Origin: Mesostigma viride
Lineage: Eukaryota; Streptophyta; Mesostigmatophyceae; Mesostigmatales; Mesostigmataceae
Direction of reading: 5' to 3'
DNA length: 22,500 bases
Assembly: GCA_009746045.1 (NCBI GenBank)
Contig: RPFO01000808.1
Coordinates: 15,001 to 37,500, forward strand
This document shows positions 1 through 8,700 of the stretch, one piece after another. Under the pieces are notes generated by a model that was given only the letters and a program-made list of their open reading frames with translations, had not been told where the DNA came from and searched no databases. Each line of letters opens with the position of its first letter. The stretch's first letter is position 1. Made by a program: the position numbers and the translations under genes.

Positions 1-369
1 CCACACGATGACAGAGTGGCTGGCCATCACTCACCGTATGGATGCGTATGCTGTTGGCAGGGCGGGGAAGTTTCTCCGCGAGAAGCCGCCGGCCCTGCTG
101 CGGACTTGACATGAGAGGCGTGCTATAAATAGCGTGTGGCCGGACGAGCTTGTCATGCCACCATGGCTCTGGCATCCGGCCCCTGGCAGACCTGTGCATG
201 GGGAACATGCAGCATAGGATTACATGGTGCATATAGACGTATGCATGCTGGATGAACCTGATATTTACTGGCAGCCCTGCACATGGGGCACACCTAGCCG
301 TGCAAACTCCCTCGATCGGCAACAAGATCATGTGGTAAATTAAATTAGGACTGTAGGTGCTTGATAAAC
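1..369. other. Left flank without recognisable gene
   Basis: No open frame of useful length and no match to any other part of the window. A TATA-box-like TATAAATA lies at 124-131, but nothing downstream supports a transcript. The stretch is probably the sequence just outside the outer inverted-repeat structure. Confidence 0.5.
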
Positions 370-723
370 CAGTGCGTCCAGGCAGGCCAACTGCGAACAG
401 AAAGTAATATAGGTGAATAGATAAGAAATGAATAAGGATCCGGGCATGCCATGTTGCCAGTGTGCCTAGGCTGACTGGTAAACCGCGGAATAGCAAAGTG
501 ACTACCAACAGTGGTCACTATATCGCAGTAACCCTACATCACAATATTTAAATATTTGATCATCACAACAGGACACACTGGAAGCCAAAGTGAGGGGCTG
601 ATATTGATTGGAGGAAGCACGTGGCACGAATACATGTTCATGCATAGCACAAGCTAGAACGCGCGTTCACTTATGCCATTCACAATGCAGCACGGCCAAT
701 AGGTTGAGGCATCCAGCTAGCCT

Positions 724-1115
724 CCAGTACATAGGTTTCTCTGGATACCCTCCCGACAAGGCTAAGCCATCCAGCGTCCAGTACATAGGTTTCTGGATAC
801 CCTCCCAACCAGCCTAGCCATCCAGCGTCCAGTACATAGGTTTCTGCATGATACCCTCCCGACTATAGGCTTGCCATCCGTCGTCCAGTACATAGGTTTC
901 TGCATACCCTCCCGACTATAGGCTTGCCGTCCGTCGTCCAGTACATTGTGTAGGTTTCAGCTAGGATACCCTCCCGACTTAATTAATAAGGCTAATAGCC
1001 ATCCAGCGTCCAGTAGATAGGTTTCTGGATACCCTCCAGACCAGGCTAGCCATCCAGCGTCCAGTAGATAGGATTCTGGATACCCTCCCGACTACATAGG
1101 CTTACTGTAGCCATC
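724..1115 (+). repeat. Satellite array, ~53-bp unit, seven copies (left arm)
   Basis: Seven imperfect units begin with CCAGTACATAGG or CCAGTAGATAGG at about 724, 778, 829, 885, 938, 1010 and 1061. Each continues through GGATACCCTCCCGAC and a GCCATCCAGCGT segment. Spacing varies from about 51 to 72 bp. The same unit is found in reverse complement at 17771-18235, so the array belongs to the outer inverted-repeat structure. Confidence 0.92.
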
Positions 1116-1306
1116 CAACGTGCACGCTCAAACAGGCATGCATGACACAAACGCGCAGAGGGTGGACCGACGCAACATGATGCATCTTGGACTGGTTCAC
1201 ATGAAATGACAGCACACAGCTTGGGGGTATAGTAGTGGCAATCAATTGCCCAAACAAGGAGTAATATATTGACAAATTATGAGACACAGACAGCAAAGGA
1301 TATGAT

Positions 1307-1434
1307 CACCCACCCACCCACCCACCCACCCACCCACCCACCCACCCACCCACCCACCCACCCACCCACCCACCCACCCACCCACCCACCCACCCATCCA
1401 CCCACCCACCCACCCACCCACCCACCCACCCACC
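1307..1434 (+). repeat. (CCCA)n microsatellite
   Basis: A nearly perfect CCCA tetranucleotide tract of about 128 bp with one interruption near 1396 (CATC). The mirror copy in the right arm is (GGGT)n at 13473-13611, in the expected opposite orientation. The G-rich strand here is the minus strand and could form G-quadruplexes. Open frames across it are repeat artefacts. Confidence 0.97.
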
Positions 1435-1707
1435 AACAGGAAAGAGAGCAACAAGCGAGTGTTTGCGTGTGCAAGAGAAAATGAGAGGTACTAGTGGTGG
1501 TGATGGCGCATGATGCCCCATGACACCCTGGGTGGTGCTGACCACTTCCAGATAATTTAAAACTTACAAGTGCCACTGCTTTGCAAGGCAAACCCTTAAA
1601 AAGGAAGTGTCCAATTTTTTTAAGTAAAACGTGTGGGAACTGCCTTTTCCCTCGACCCGCCCCCCCTCCCTTCCCCTCCCAACCCGCCTAGTGTAGTATT
1701 CACATTC

Positions 1708-1713
1708 TTTATT
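1708..1713 (-). promoter_or_regulatory. Candidate poly(A) signal AATAAA (left arm)
   Basis: On the minus strand AATAAA occurs 12 nt after the stop of the small conserved ORF at 1726-1875. The same arrangement exists in the right arm (13200-13205, 12 nt after the stop). Conservation of the pair supports a transcript end, but a six-base motif alone is weak evidence. Confidence 0.4.
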
Positions 1714-1725
1714 GTTGTACGTGTT

Positions 1726-1875
1726 CTACGGCATAGGTGACATCAAATGCATGCTCGTGCCTTCATACCTGGCCGGTTCATAGTCGCGGTTAAAATCTGG
1801 CGCATGATTCAATTTGATACCCGATGGCGACAGCAGTCGCCGGCTCATAATTGCAGCCGCTGGGTTCGGCACCAT
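1726..1875 (-). CDS. Small conserved ORF, 49 aa, left arm copy
   Basis: A minus-strand ORF from ATG at 1875 to TAG at 1726-1728, starting MVPNPAAAI and ending GTSMHLMSPMP. A diverged copy lies in the opposite arm at 13029-13187 (52 aa). The two proteins align along their whole length. All three length differences between them are single whole codons, a pattern expected under coding constraint rather than neutral drift. A TAG stop and a nearby AATAAA are shared. I do not recognise the family. It may be a stand-alone small protein or the last exon of a larger gene; the sequence upstream (to about 2270) is related to the right arm but carries a frameshift and an in-frame stop here, so the left copy may be decayed upstream. 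No signal peptide or membrane segment is evident. Confidence 0.35.
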   Translation of the reverse strand: MVPNPAAAIMSRRLLSPSGIKLNHAPDFNRDYEPARYEGTSMHLMSPMP

Positions 1876-2650
1876 TCCACGTACCCAAAAATCCGTAAAA
1901 GACATCAGTGAAGGCAGGCCAGGCGCGGCCACTGCCAGCTAGTAGGCAGCACGCGGAACTGCTCGTATCTATAAAGGAGAGCGGATCGTGACGCCGGCCA
2001 CTGCACATGGTAGAGCACACATAATAAAGCAGGCGCTAGTGCTAACACCGGGTCACTTGGTGAGCTGCACAACAGCAATTGAAAATACACTGAATGATTA
2101 CCGTGGCAATAATTACCTGAATATCGTGAAAACTGCAGCAGCCAGAAAAGCGGAACGTAACTCAGAATGAAGGAAGGAAATCCGCGTTGCCGCGTGTTCA
2201 TTGAGGGCAAAGCACTAGTTATCTGCCACCCAGTGGGCGATTTCGAAGTAAAGTTCACGTCGAAGAATGCCGACGACGTGAGAGAAGCTCAGCGCGCGCG
2301 CGCCCGGCCGTGAATATTATTTCGTTTGGTCCTTGAGCGCCTGAAGCCCCTTCTGAGGCTAGTACTAGTGGGGCTTCATGGGCAGAACTAGGCAAACTAT
2401 GGATTTATTGATAAATGCATTCCAGCCATTGAACCTAGACTGATATTCTTATATTTAAAGCTTTCTTTAAATGCGCGTGCCATTTCGTCTGTGCAATCTC
2501 AATAAATATTAATATTTAGTCCAATCCAGTCCTGTAGTCTACTAGTCCGACTGTCTATTGTCTAGAAGTCTACAAGAATATGGCGATTCCCGCCAACTGA
2601 ATCAGGCCAGTCCTTGCCAAGTTTTGACGGGTCCACCCGCCAGCGTGTCA

Positions 2651-3828
2651 GAAAATTATTATTACGTCGTATATCACGTGGACAATGAAAAAGTTTGGTA
2701 CGATTCTGGATTCGTATCGTATCGACAGTCGTGCATCTGGCCATCTGCTGAATATATGCTGTATATATATGCTGAATTTATTTTCTTTTTTATGTGAAAC
2801 GTGCGTGAAATATTTCGCAGGCGCTAGTCCAAAGGTGGCCAGAAGATCCGAGGCAGTTCACTCGCAGTTTTTTTTCCGGTGAAATGGGTGTTAGTTTATT
2901 TCCATATAACAGTTAAGGTGACCCAGGTATGCCAAAAAAGTTCACTCGCAGTTGTCCTTTCCACGGCAGCCTGCAGAGCGTACAACAGTTGTATAGTGTA
3001 TGGATACTGTACTTAACCTTGAGATCAGACTTCCCCACCTCCATTCCTCCAAGTCCAACTTGCCATTCTTGACTTTGGCTTACTTGGCGTAAGAGAATGA
3101 CGTAAGAGCCATTTTTGGCAGTCTCGTAACGAGACTATCAACTGGTCGGAAACCGACCTTCGGCTACTGTACCCCAGGGCAGATTTGGATTTCCCTTTGA
3201 GAGATCTGTCGATTGTCTGTCGATTGCTGTTGTTGTTGTTGTGTCCCACGCCGCACACGATTGCACTACAACAGTACAGTAGTCAAATTTCGGGGTTGAT
3301 CTACGAGACCCCGTTTCTTTGCGTAGTCCAGTTTTTCGCCAATAGCGGCAACTGTACAACAACAACAACTACAGCTGTAAAAGTCTGTCGCTTGCTACGA
3401 TACACCCAGCCGGCCAGCCGTTGGCACCAACGTGGGATGGTACCACCTGACTGACTGACTGGTGCATTGACACGTCATGGTGCATTGACACAATCATGGT
3501 GCATTGACACAATCATCAAGGAGACAACCAGCGCAGGCCAGAAATCGAGAGAATCCGGACCATGGTAGCTCGAGCCTGCCGTGATCACATGGTGCATTGA
3601 AACTTGCACGTAAAATTTCGTCATCCGCCGGGACCATGACACCATGCTGTATTGCTGTTGTTGAGGCCCACGCCGCACATTTAATTAACATACTGTAGCA
3701 GAGGTGTGGAAACGGCCGAGGGCTCTGAACAGCATGACACCGCAGACTAATTATCAGTTACAGACATGTACAATACTGTAGCATCATCACATCCACTCGT
3801 TTCCATACCACGTGGGCATAGCCTGACA
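2651..3828. other. Left-side spacer without gene, no mirror copy seen
   Basis: This 1.2-kb stretch has no clear counterpart on the right side of the structure. It contains a direct repeat ending in CCCACGCCGCACA at about 3223-3262 and 3650-3681, CTGTTGTTGTTG and CAACAACAACAAC tracts in opposite orientation (about 3228 and 3356), a short hairpin around 3291-3313 with CGGGGT/ACCCCG arms, and the tandem repeat listed at 3461-3515. No open frame looks like a protein-coding gene. Confidence 0.5.
3461..3515 (+). repeat. Short tandem repeat, ~19-bp unit, three copies
   Basis: Three consecutive units of TGGTGCATTGACAC followed by GTCA or AATCA. A fourth, isolated and diverged copy (CATGGTGCATTGAAAC) is at about 3589-3604. 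Confidence 0.85.
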
Positions 3829-3837
3829 GAGATTAAT
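3829..3837 (+). repeat. 9-bp target-site duplication, left copy
   Basis: GAGATTAAT immediately precedes the left terminal inverted repeat. The right copy reads GAGATTA (11514-11520), then a hairpin insertion, then ATTAAT. Removing the hairpin and its own duplication restores GAGATTAAT in direct orientation. Confidence 0.75.
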
Positions 3838-3959
3838 GAGCTTTTGACAGATCTGAAAAGTTAGGGCCCGAAAAATACAGATGGCTAGGCGTATATGCAG
3901 ATCTGTTTTTTTATTCCAGATCTGTACGTAAACTCCGACGTAATGCCCTTACGTCTTCG
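3838..3959 (+). repeat. Left terminal inverted repeat (122 bp)
   Basis: Starts GAGCTTTTGACAGATCTG. It matches the reverse complement of 11392-11513 with about three mismatches. It contains several copies of the palindromic core AGATCT (3849, 3899 and 3918), which could serve as protein-binding subrepeats. This stretch is much better conserved than the outer arms. Confidence 0.92.
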
Positions 3960-5324
3960 AGACTCGTCCCGGGCCATGCATGCGGGCGGTGCGGCACAAA
4001 TACCTGAAAATTAGCCAAAATTAGTCAGCCATGGTTTTAAAAGTAAGCTAATGGAATCCATGAATAGGCATGGTAAAACCAGTCCTGAAAAGCTAGCAGC
4101 CCAGTTTTATCGCGTGTAGATTGTTTGCTTTCTCGACATTTTGTTCGGACGCGAGTGCATTATCACGGGAAGCATTACGATTGGTAGGCAACGATGTCGA
4201 CGTACGTGAAGCCTCTGCTCTATGACGGGAAGGCATCTGGCGTTGCTGCAACTGGAATCAGGCCAGTGCCATGTTCGGCACCGTGCACGCGGAAATAAGG
4301 CGCCGTCACGTTAGATAGCACTGCTGAGGACGAGCTGCGCCTGCCTGCCCATAGTTACCGAGTTTTTCTCGCATCGCACTGCATTATTGCTGGCCAGACT
4401 TTGCTGCCTTTATGCCCGACAGATTGGTTCACGAACCGTTTTAATTTGCTGCGTGCGTGGCTCCTGCCCTTCCATGGCAATGTTTGCAATTTCGCACTTT
4501 TTCGTTGTGATTGTTGGCACATACTACATAGCCATGCACATGACATACTGCATGAAGGTCGCAAAGTTAGGTATAGTTTCTGCTTGTAAATCCTGACGTT
4601 ATTGCTTCACACACGCTTCCTTGCAATGAAGGCCCTGGCCGAAGCTCGTTGCTTGCCAAAGCCTTCCTGTGTTGAACAGCGGTTCTCAGTGGGCACATGA
4701 AAGAGACGTTGCCAGGCATTGTAAGATTTCCAACCACACGCTTGTCCTGTAACCATGCAATTCATTCCATTTGCGTTATGAAGCTGGCAGCTTGTGAGCC
4801 TGCAACCATTAATTGCAGTTTGGCACATGTTACAACAAGTAGGCTCCTTGAATTTAGGCTGCTTTCTCGCTTATTTTTGCTGATGCTACAGGCAACTTTG
4901 GACTTTACACGAACTTGAGTCCCACCCGCATCCAGCCCCCCCAATCATCCATCCACTCCGTCCCTACCCACCCAATTATACCACCGTCTTCCCGCCCACT
5001 CTTGAACTAATCAGCCCAACCCCCCAGCCCAAGACACAGGCAAATGCCCATGTAGCCACCCATGTGCGCGTGCAAAGAGACACTCAACTAGCTAGGCTGC
5101 ATATACGTGCCATGGGGGCGTAACAGGTGCATGGGCGCAGGTGCACATGCAGGCCCGCAGGCATGCACACAAGCAGGCAGACAGGCTGACAGATGGGTGG
5201 GCAGTAGGCGGGTGGCAGACATGCAGGCGGGCAGGCGGGAGGATGGGCAGAACGTTGGGTGGACAGGCGAGTAAGAAGGTCGTTGGGTCCAAGCAACCAG
5301 TTTATTGGTGATGGATTAATGTAT
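3960..5324. other. Gene-less internal part of the TIR element, left
   Basis: About 1.36 kb with only short scattered open frames (73 aa or less) that show no protein-like composition or motif. The stretch 4919-5040 is C-rich, and 5140-5250 is rich in GGCAGGC-type quasi-repeats leading into the TG-rich array. No transposase motif was found. Confidence 0.5.
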
Positions 5325-5800
5325 GTGGCGCATGTGTGCAAGTCTGCCTGTGTTTGTGTGGGATTGTATGCATGTGCACGTGTGCTCGTGGGTGTGTGCA
5401 CATTTGTGTGCATGTGTGTTCTGACGACGATGTGTGTGTTAGTGTGTGCGCATGTGTTAGCGTGCATGTGCGCACGTGGGTACGTGTGTGCATGTGTGCA
5501 TGTGTGCATGTGTGCGTGTGTGCGTGTGTGCATGTGTGCATGTGTGCGTGTGTGCGTGTGTGCGTGTGTGCGTGTGTGCGTGTGTGCGTGTGTGCGTGTG
5601 TGCGTGTGTGCGTGTGTGCGTGTGTGCGTGTGTGCGTGTGTGCGTGTGTGCGTGTGTGCGTGTGTGCGTGTGTGCGTGTGTGCGTGTGTGCGTGTGTGCG
5701 TGTGTGCGTGTGTGCGTGTGTGCGTGTGTGCGTGTGTGCGTGTGTGCGTGTGTGCATGTGTGCATGTGTGCATGTGTGCGTGTGTGCATGTGTGTATGTG
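5325..5800 (+). repeat. TG-rich microsatellite, near-perfect TGTGTGCG core
   Basis: An irregular TGTGCATG-type array that becomes an almost perfect 8-bp repeat of TGTGTGCG from about 5543 to 5753 (about 26 units). The alternating purine/pyrimidine strand favours Z-DNA. It stops exactly at the Copia 5' LTR and resumes at 10148, so the two halves were one array before the insertion. Long cysteine/valine and histidine/threonine frames through it are artefacts. Confidence 0.96.
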
Positions 5801-6229
5801 AGTTGTGCTCCCGAGTGGCATCTATCCGCTGGCTGGTAGTCGCCGGCCTGGGCGCCTAGTCAGGTGGGCATCAAAGATTGGTGTCTAGATGCTAGTCGGT
5901 GCCTAAGCAAGGTACGGAAGCCAGTGCGCGCCGGGACGGTCAGAGAACCGTCGCCCTCGGTAGCACAGATCCGCTGAGTGCCGGTAGTCTCGGGTTAGAG
6001 GCTCGAGCATGCACTATCGGGTAGCCTACCGGTAGTCTCGGGTTAGAGGCTCGAGCATGCCTTATCGGTTAGCGCCGCGCCGCTGAGCTCCTTGTGGCCT
6101 GGCCAGCTGCAAGGGTTCAATAGCAATCAGTGGCGGCTGCGGGCTCAGCCTCCCACAATCGGTTCCCCAAACAACAAAAATCCCGTCTCCATCGCCGGCG
6201 TGCTAGCCAGCGGTGAAGGGCGTTCAACT
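5801..6229 (+). repeat. Copia 5' LTR (429 bp)
   Basis: Begins AGTTGTGCTCCCGAG and ends GGCGTTCAACT, so the ends form a 5-bp inverted repeat AGTTG/CAACT rather than the usual TG/CA. It matches 9719-10147 except for C against T at 6207/10125. An internal 48-bp tandem duplication starts with CCGGTAGTCTCGGG at 5981 and again at 6029. No sequence resembling an initiator-methionine primer site follows the LTR. Confidence 0.96.
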
Positions 6230-6275
6230 TGTATTCACAACAGTCAACATTACCGTTGACCATTTTTCTGGGCTC

Positions 6276-7487
6276 ATGGCGCGTGGCGCGGAGCGAACGC
6301 CAGCTGCAACCCAGGACCAGGGAACGCAAGCATCAACTCCGGCGGATGGGAGTGGCGCAGCCACCGTGGCGACTGAGCCAGCTGGTGGCTCGGTCAGCAC
6401 AGCTCCGGGGCAGCAGTCAGCACCAACTGCCCGGAAAGTTTTCAAGAAAGAAGAGCTGCCAAGTAAGCTGCCAGAAATTCTGACGCCGTCCGCCGTGGAG
6501 GAGTTTATTAACAGCCTGGGCGAGCTCCGGCAGGACTACAACGAACTGTCCGACGCAGTTTTCCTCACCAAGCTGCGCCGGTCAGAGGTATGCAACGAGG
6601 CTACGGGTAATGCGGACGTGCGAGGGGTCATTATCAACGCCAGCAAAGAGGCGTGGACCTGGCCCGACACAGTGAAGGCCCTGCAAGAGGTGCTCGACAC
6701 CTCAAGCTTTCCTGACGAGGAAAAGGAGGGGCAGGCGCTGGTGCGCAACCTGTCGCTTGACCCCAATTACCTCAGCTCGGACATGGCCAGATTCGCGGCC
6801 CAGGTCCGGAGCAAGGGTGTCTTGAAGCACATGAGTAGCGAATATTTACTCAGCGCAGTTCTGGATGCGCTGGGGCTGACGCCAGAGAGCCGTGCCAATG
6901 TCAAGGCCGGTCTCGGCATGAAAATTGCGCTAGCTTCTTCCGTGGTAGTGGGCACCCCGGACGACCAGAAACGGTTCAACGCAGCCATGGCGCACCTCCG
7001 AGAGATGTTCAAGGACCGGGGCGGCCCCAGGCGTAACAACAAGCTGCCGACAGTTGCTCAGGTAAACCCTGTGCCTGCCTCGACCCCGCCAGCAGCTTCT
7101 CTGTCGGACTTGACCACTCTTGTTACCCAGCTGTCCACGACGGTGGCCGACAACGTGGTGCGAATGTTGGGTGGCAAACGCCGAGCTCGCGGTGGTCGGC
7201 ACAACCAGAACGCGTCCAGCAAACGCGGGCCGGGAGGCGGTCAGGGCAAGCAGCCTCGCCAGGAGGGCGGCACTGGCAGGCAGCAACAGCAGCAGGGTGG
7301 TCCCCAAGGAGAAGGTCGTCTGCGAGCGGTGCACCGGCGTGGGGCACACCGAGGACAACTGCACGCTGCGGCTGGACCTCGGCAAGGCGACTCGAGTGTG
7401 CCGGCGCTGCTGGGCGGTTCGGCTTCCTGGACACGACCCCAACACATGCCGCGCCCCACGGCCAGCCATGCCCAAGTGACGTCATAG
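6276..7487 (+). CDS. gag: Copia Gag polyprotein (capsid region), 403 aa frame
   Basis: Structural protein that would assemble the retrotransposon particle and bind its RNA. The first ATG of the frame is at 6276, 47 bp after the 5' LTR; upstream in-frame codons lie in the LTR leader and have no ATG. The N-terminal ~50 residues are Ala/Thr/Gly/Gln-rich and probably disordered. A charged, helix-rich capsid-like region follows, with segments such as FINSLGELRQDYNELSD and FNAAMAHLREMFKDRG. A basic Gly/Arg/Gln tract leads to a glutamine run at about 7280-7296. After that the frame is still open, but the conserved zinc knuckles lie in the +1 frame, so residues beyond about 7300 in this frame are probably not the ancestral protein. 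The frame ends at TAG 7485-7487. Confidence 0.8.
   Translation: MARGAERTPAATQDQGTQASTPADGSGAATVATEPAGGSVSTAPGQQSAPTARKVFKKEELPSKLPEILTPSAVEEFINSLGELRQDYNELSDAVFLTKLRRSEVCNEATGNADVRGVIINASKEAWTWPDTVKALQEVLDTSSFPDEEKEGQALVRNLSLDPNYLSSDMARFAAQVRSKGVLKHMSSEYLLSAVLDALGLTPESRANVKAGLGMKIALASSVVVGTPDDQKRFNAAMAHLREMFKDRGGPRRNNKLPTVAQVNPVPASTPPAASLSDLTTLVTQLSTTVADNVVRMLGGKRRARGGRHNQNASSKRGPGGGQGKQPRQEGGTGRQQQQQGGPQGEGRLRAVHRRGAHRGQLHAAAGPRQGDSSVPALLGGSASWTRPQHMPRPTASHAQVTS
7297..7479 (+). pseudogene. Gag nucleocapsid zinc knuckles, +1 frame relative to gag
   Basis: In the frame one base ahead of gag there are two cysteine/histidine knuckles. The first (7321-7362, CERCTGVGHTEDNC) is a canonical C-X2-C-X4-H-X4-C retroviral-type motif. 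The second (7399-7449) is an expanded C-X2-C-X7-H-X4-C. Such motifs bind RNA in Gag nucleocapsid. The frame change must occur between about 7275 and 7318, at or just after the CAG-rich run. It could be a one-base indel or a programmed +1 frameshift. The segment ends at TGA 7477-7479, which is followed by C and then stays open in the same frame into the integrase region. The exact start is not defined. Confidence 0.8.
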
Positions 7488-8700
7488 AGGTGATGTGTGT
7501 CGCGGTGAGTCGGCTAGGCGTGAGGATGCTGTGCCTTGTAGTCCTAATGTTCCCACGTCAGTGGTTCAGAATGGAAGTGCAAGTGCTGCAGCTGATCAGG
7601 AGTGCGTGCCCAGCGTGGTCGCAATAGAGCCTGAACACGCCCTTCCGGAGCTCACCCCTTCAGGTGAGATAGTGCCGGCAGATGCCGAGGTAGCCCCTCA
7701 CGTAGACGTGGAGTTGGGTCGCCGCCTCAGTAAGGCCTCACTAGAGCACATTGCCGACAGGAATGCACATGCAGAGAGCTTGGCGGGGCAGGTGCCTAGC
7801 ATAGAAGGGGATGGCACCACCCCCACGGCCATAGGATTGCGGATGCTTGCTCACCAGATTCACCTTGCGGTGGGTCATGTGGCGGGGCAAACGCTAGACT
7901 GGGCGACTCGGCTTATGGGGGCGCCGGGGTTGAAGGTCGCTCAGGCGGAGTTAGAGGAGTGCCACGCATGCGCAAGTGTCAGGAAGAAGCGTAGGCGCTG
8001 GCATGCTAAGACTCCTTCCCCGTACCGGGGGAGGTTAGTGGGGGATGTCATGCATTTGGAGGAGGGGGACTATTATTTGGTCTTGATGGATCGCTATACC
8101 AAGTTCCTAGCCATCGAGCCCCTGCCAAGCATGGTAGAGGAGTCCTTGTGGCGGGGGCTGCGCATTGCCATGTCTCACTTCTTTCCCATTTCTGAGGTCA
8201 TGTTGGACCAACAATTTGATTGCATTGTGGGGCGGGAGGGCTGTGAGATGGTGGTTATTGCTGGGCGGCAGGACCATGGCAACTTGGGGCTGATTGATAG
8301 GCACATCAGCAGCGTAAAGGGCATGGCAGCCAAGCAGCAGGCCAGCGGGTTAGGATTCAAGCCCGCAGGGCAGCCTTATGCACAACGCGCGCTGTGGTGC
8401 CGTTTGCTCATGGACAAGTACAACAGCCAGGTGCTTTTCAAGCTGCCCCAGGGACTAGGTCTTATTACCGCGCGGGGGCTGCAGTCGGGCATTTACCCTC
8501 CGGACGTGGCAGACCATTGGGAGGCCCACCTCGCTACCACCGCTGAGGTTAGGCGGCAGTTAGACCGCACCCAGCCTGACTTGTCGCAGGAGTGGGAGCT
8601 GGGGGAGTTGGTCTTGTTTCACAAGGAGAATTCCTTTGGCAAGCGGGGGCAGATGCAAGGGCCAGGAATACGCCGACAAGCTCGCGCAATCGCTGCCTGA
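7480..8700 (+). pseudogene. Copia integrase region of Pol, stop-separated and truncated
   Basis: Integrase would insert element cDNA into the genome. The frame is continuous with the zinc-knuckle frame apart from the TGA at 7477-7479, and has no convincing start of its own (no ATG near its beginning). The first ~110 residues are acidic and low in structure, where a protease is expected; no DTG/DSG motif is visible. An HH-CC zinc-binding domain follows: His codons at 7861 and 7876, Cys codons at 7960 and 7969. The catalytic core shows GDVMH (Asp codon 8044), MDRYTKF, and MLDQQFD (Asp codon 8206). At the expected glutamate position there is IDRH (Asp codon 8296), only about 29 residues later instead of about 35. 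The C-terminus has VLFHKENSFGKRGQ, then leaves homology at about 8655 and stops at TGA 8698-8700. Confidence 0.85.

Larger units (their letters stand above)
370..2650 (+). repeat. Left arm of large outer inverted repeat
   Basis: Segments of this arm reappear in reverse complement, in mirrored order, at about 12190-18620. Clear anchors are: the stretch around ACCGCGGAATAGC (482-494) against 18458-18473; the satellite at 724-1115 against 17771-18235; the CCCA tract against 13473-13611; the CATCAAATGCATGCTCGTGCC block (1740-1760) against its mirror near 13155-13176; and the AAGTTTTGACGGG region (2619-2631) against 12228-12244. Similarity by eye is roughly 80-88% with many short indels, so this is an old duplication or the long terminal repeats of a foldback-type transposon. 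The outer edge near 370 is approximate and I found no target duplication there. Confidence 0.85.

Noticed and set aside
1242-1591. Gly/Trp/Val and Pro/Thr/His repeat frames, also at 13340-13947
   Set aside because: Translations of the CCCA/GGGT and TG tracts; open because the repeat has no stop codon.
5084-5859. Long frames of His/Thr or Cys/Val repeats on both strands (up to 245 codons)
   Set aside because: They are translations of the TGTGTGCG microsatellite in several frames at once, not proteins.
6930-7485. Minus-strand frames of 120-181 codons opposite gag
   Set aside because: Shadows of the GC-rich gag coding strand with no recognisable domain.
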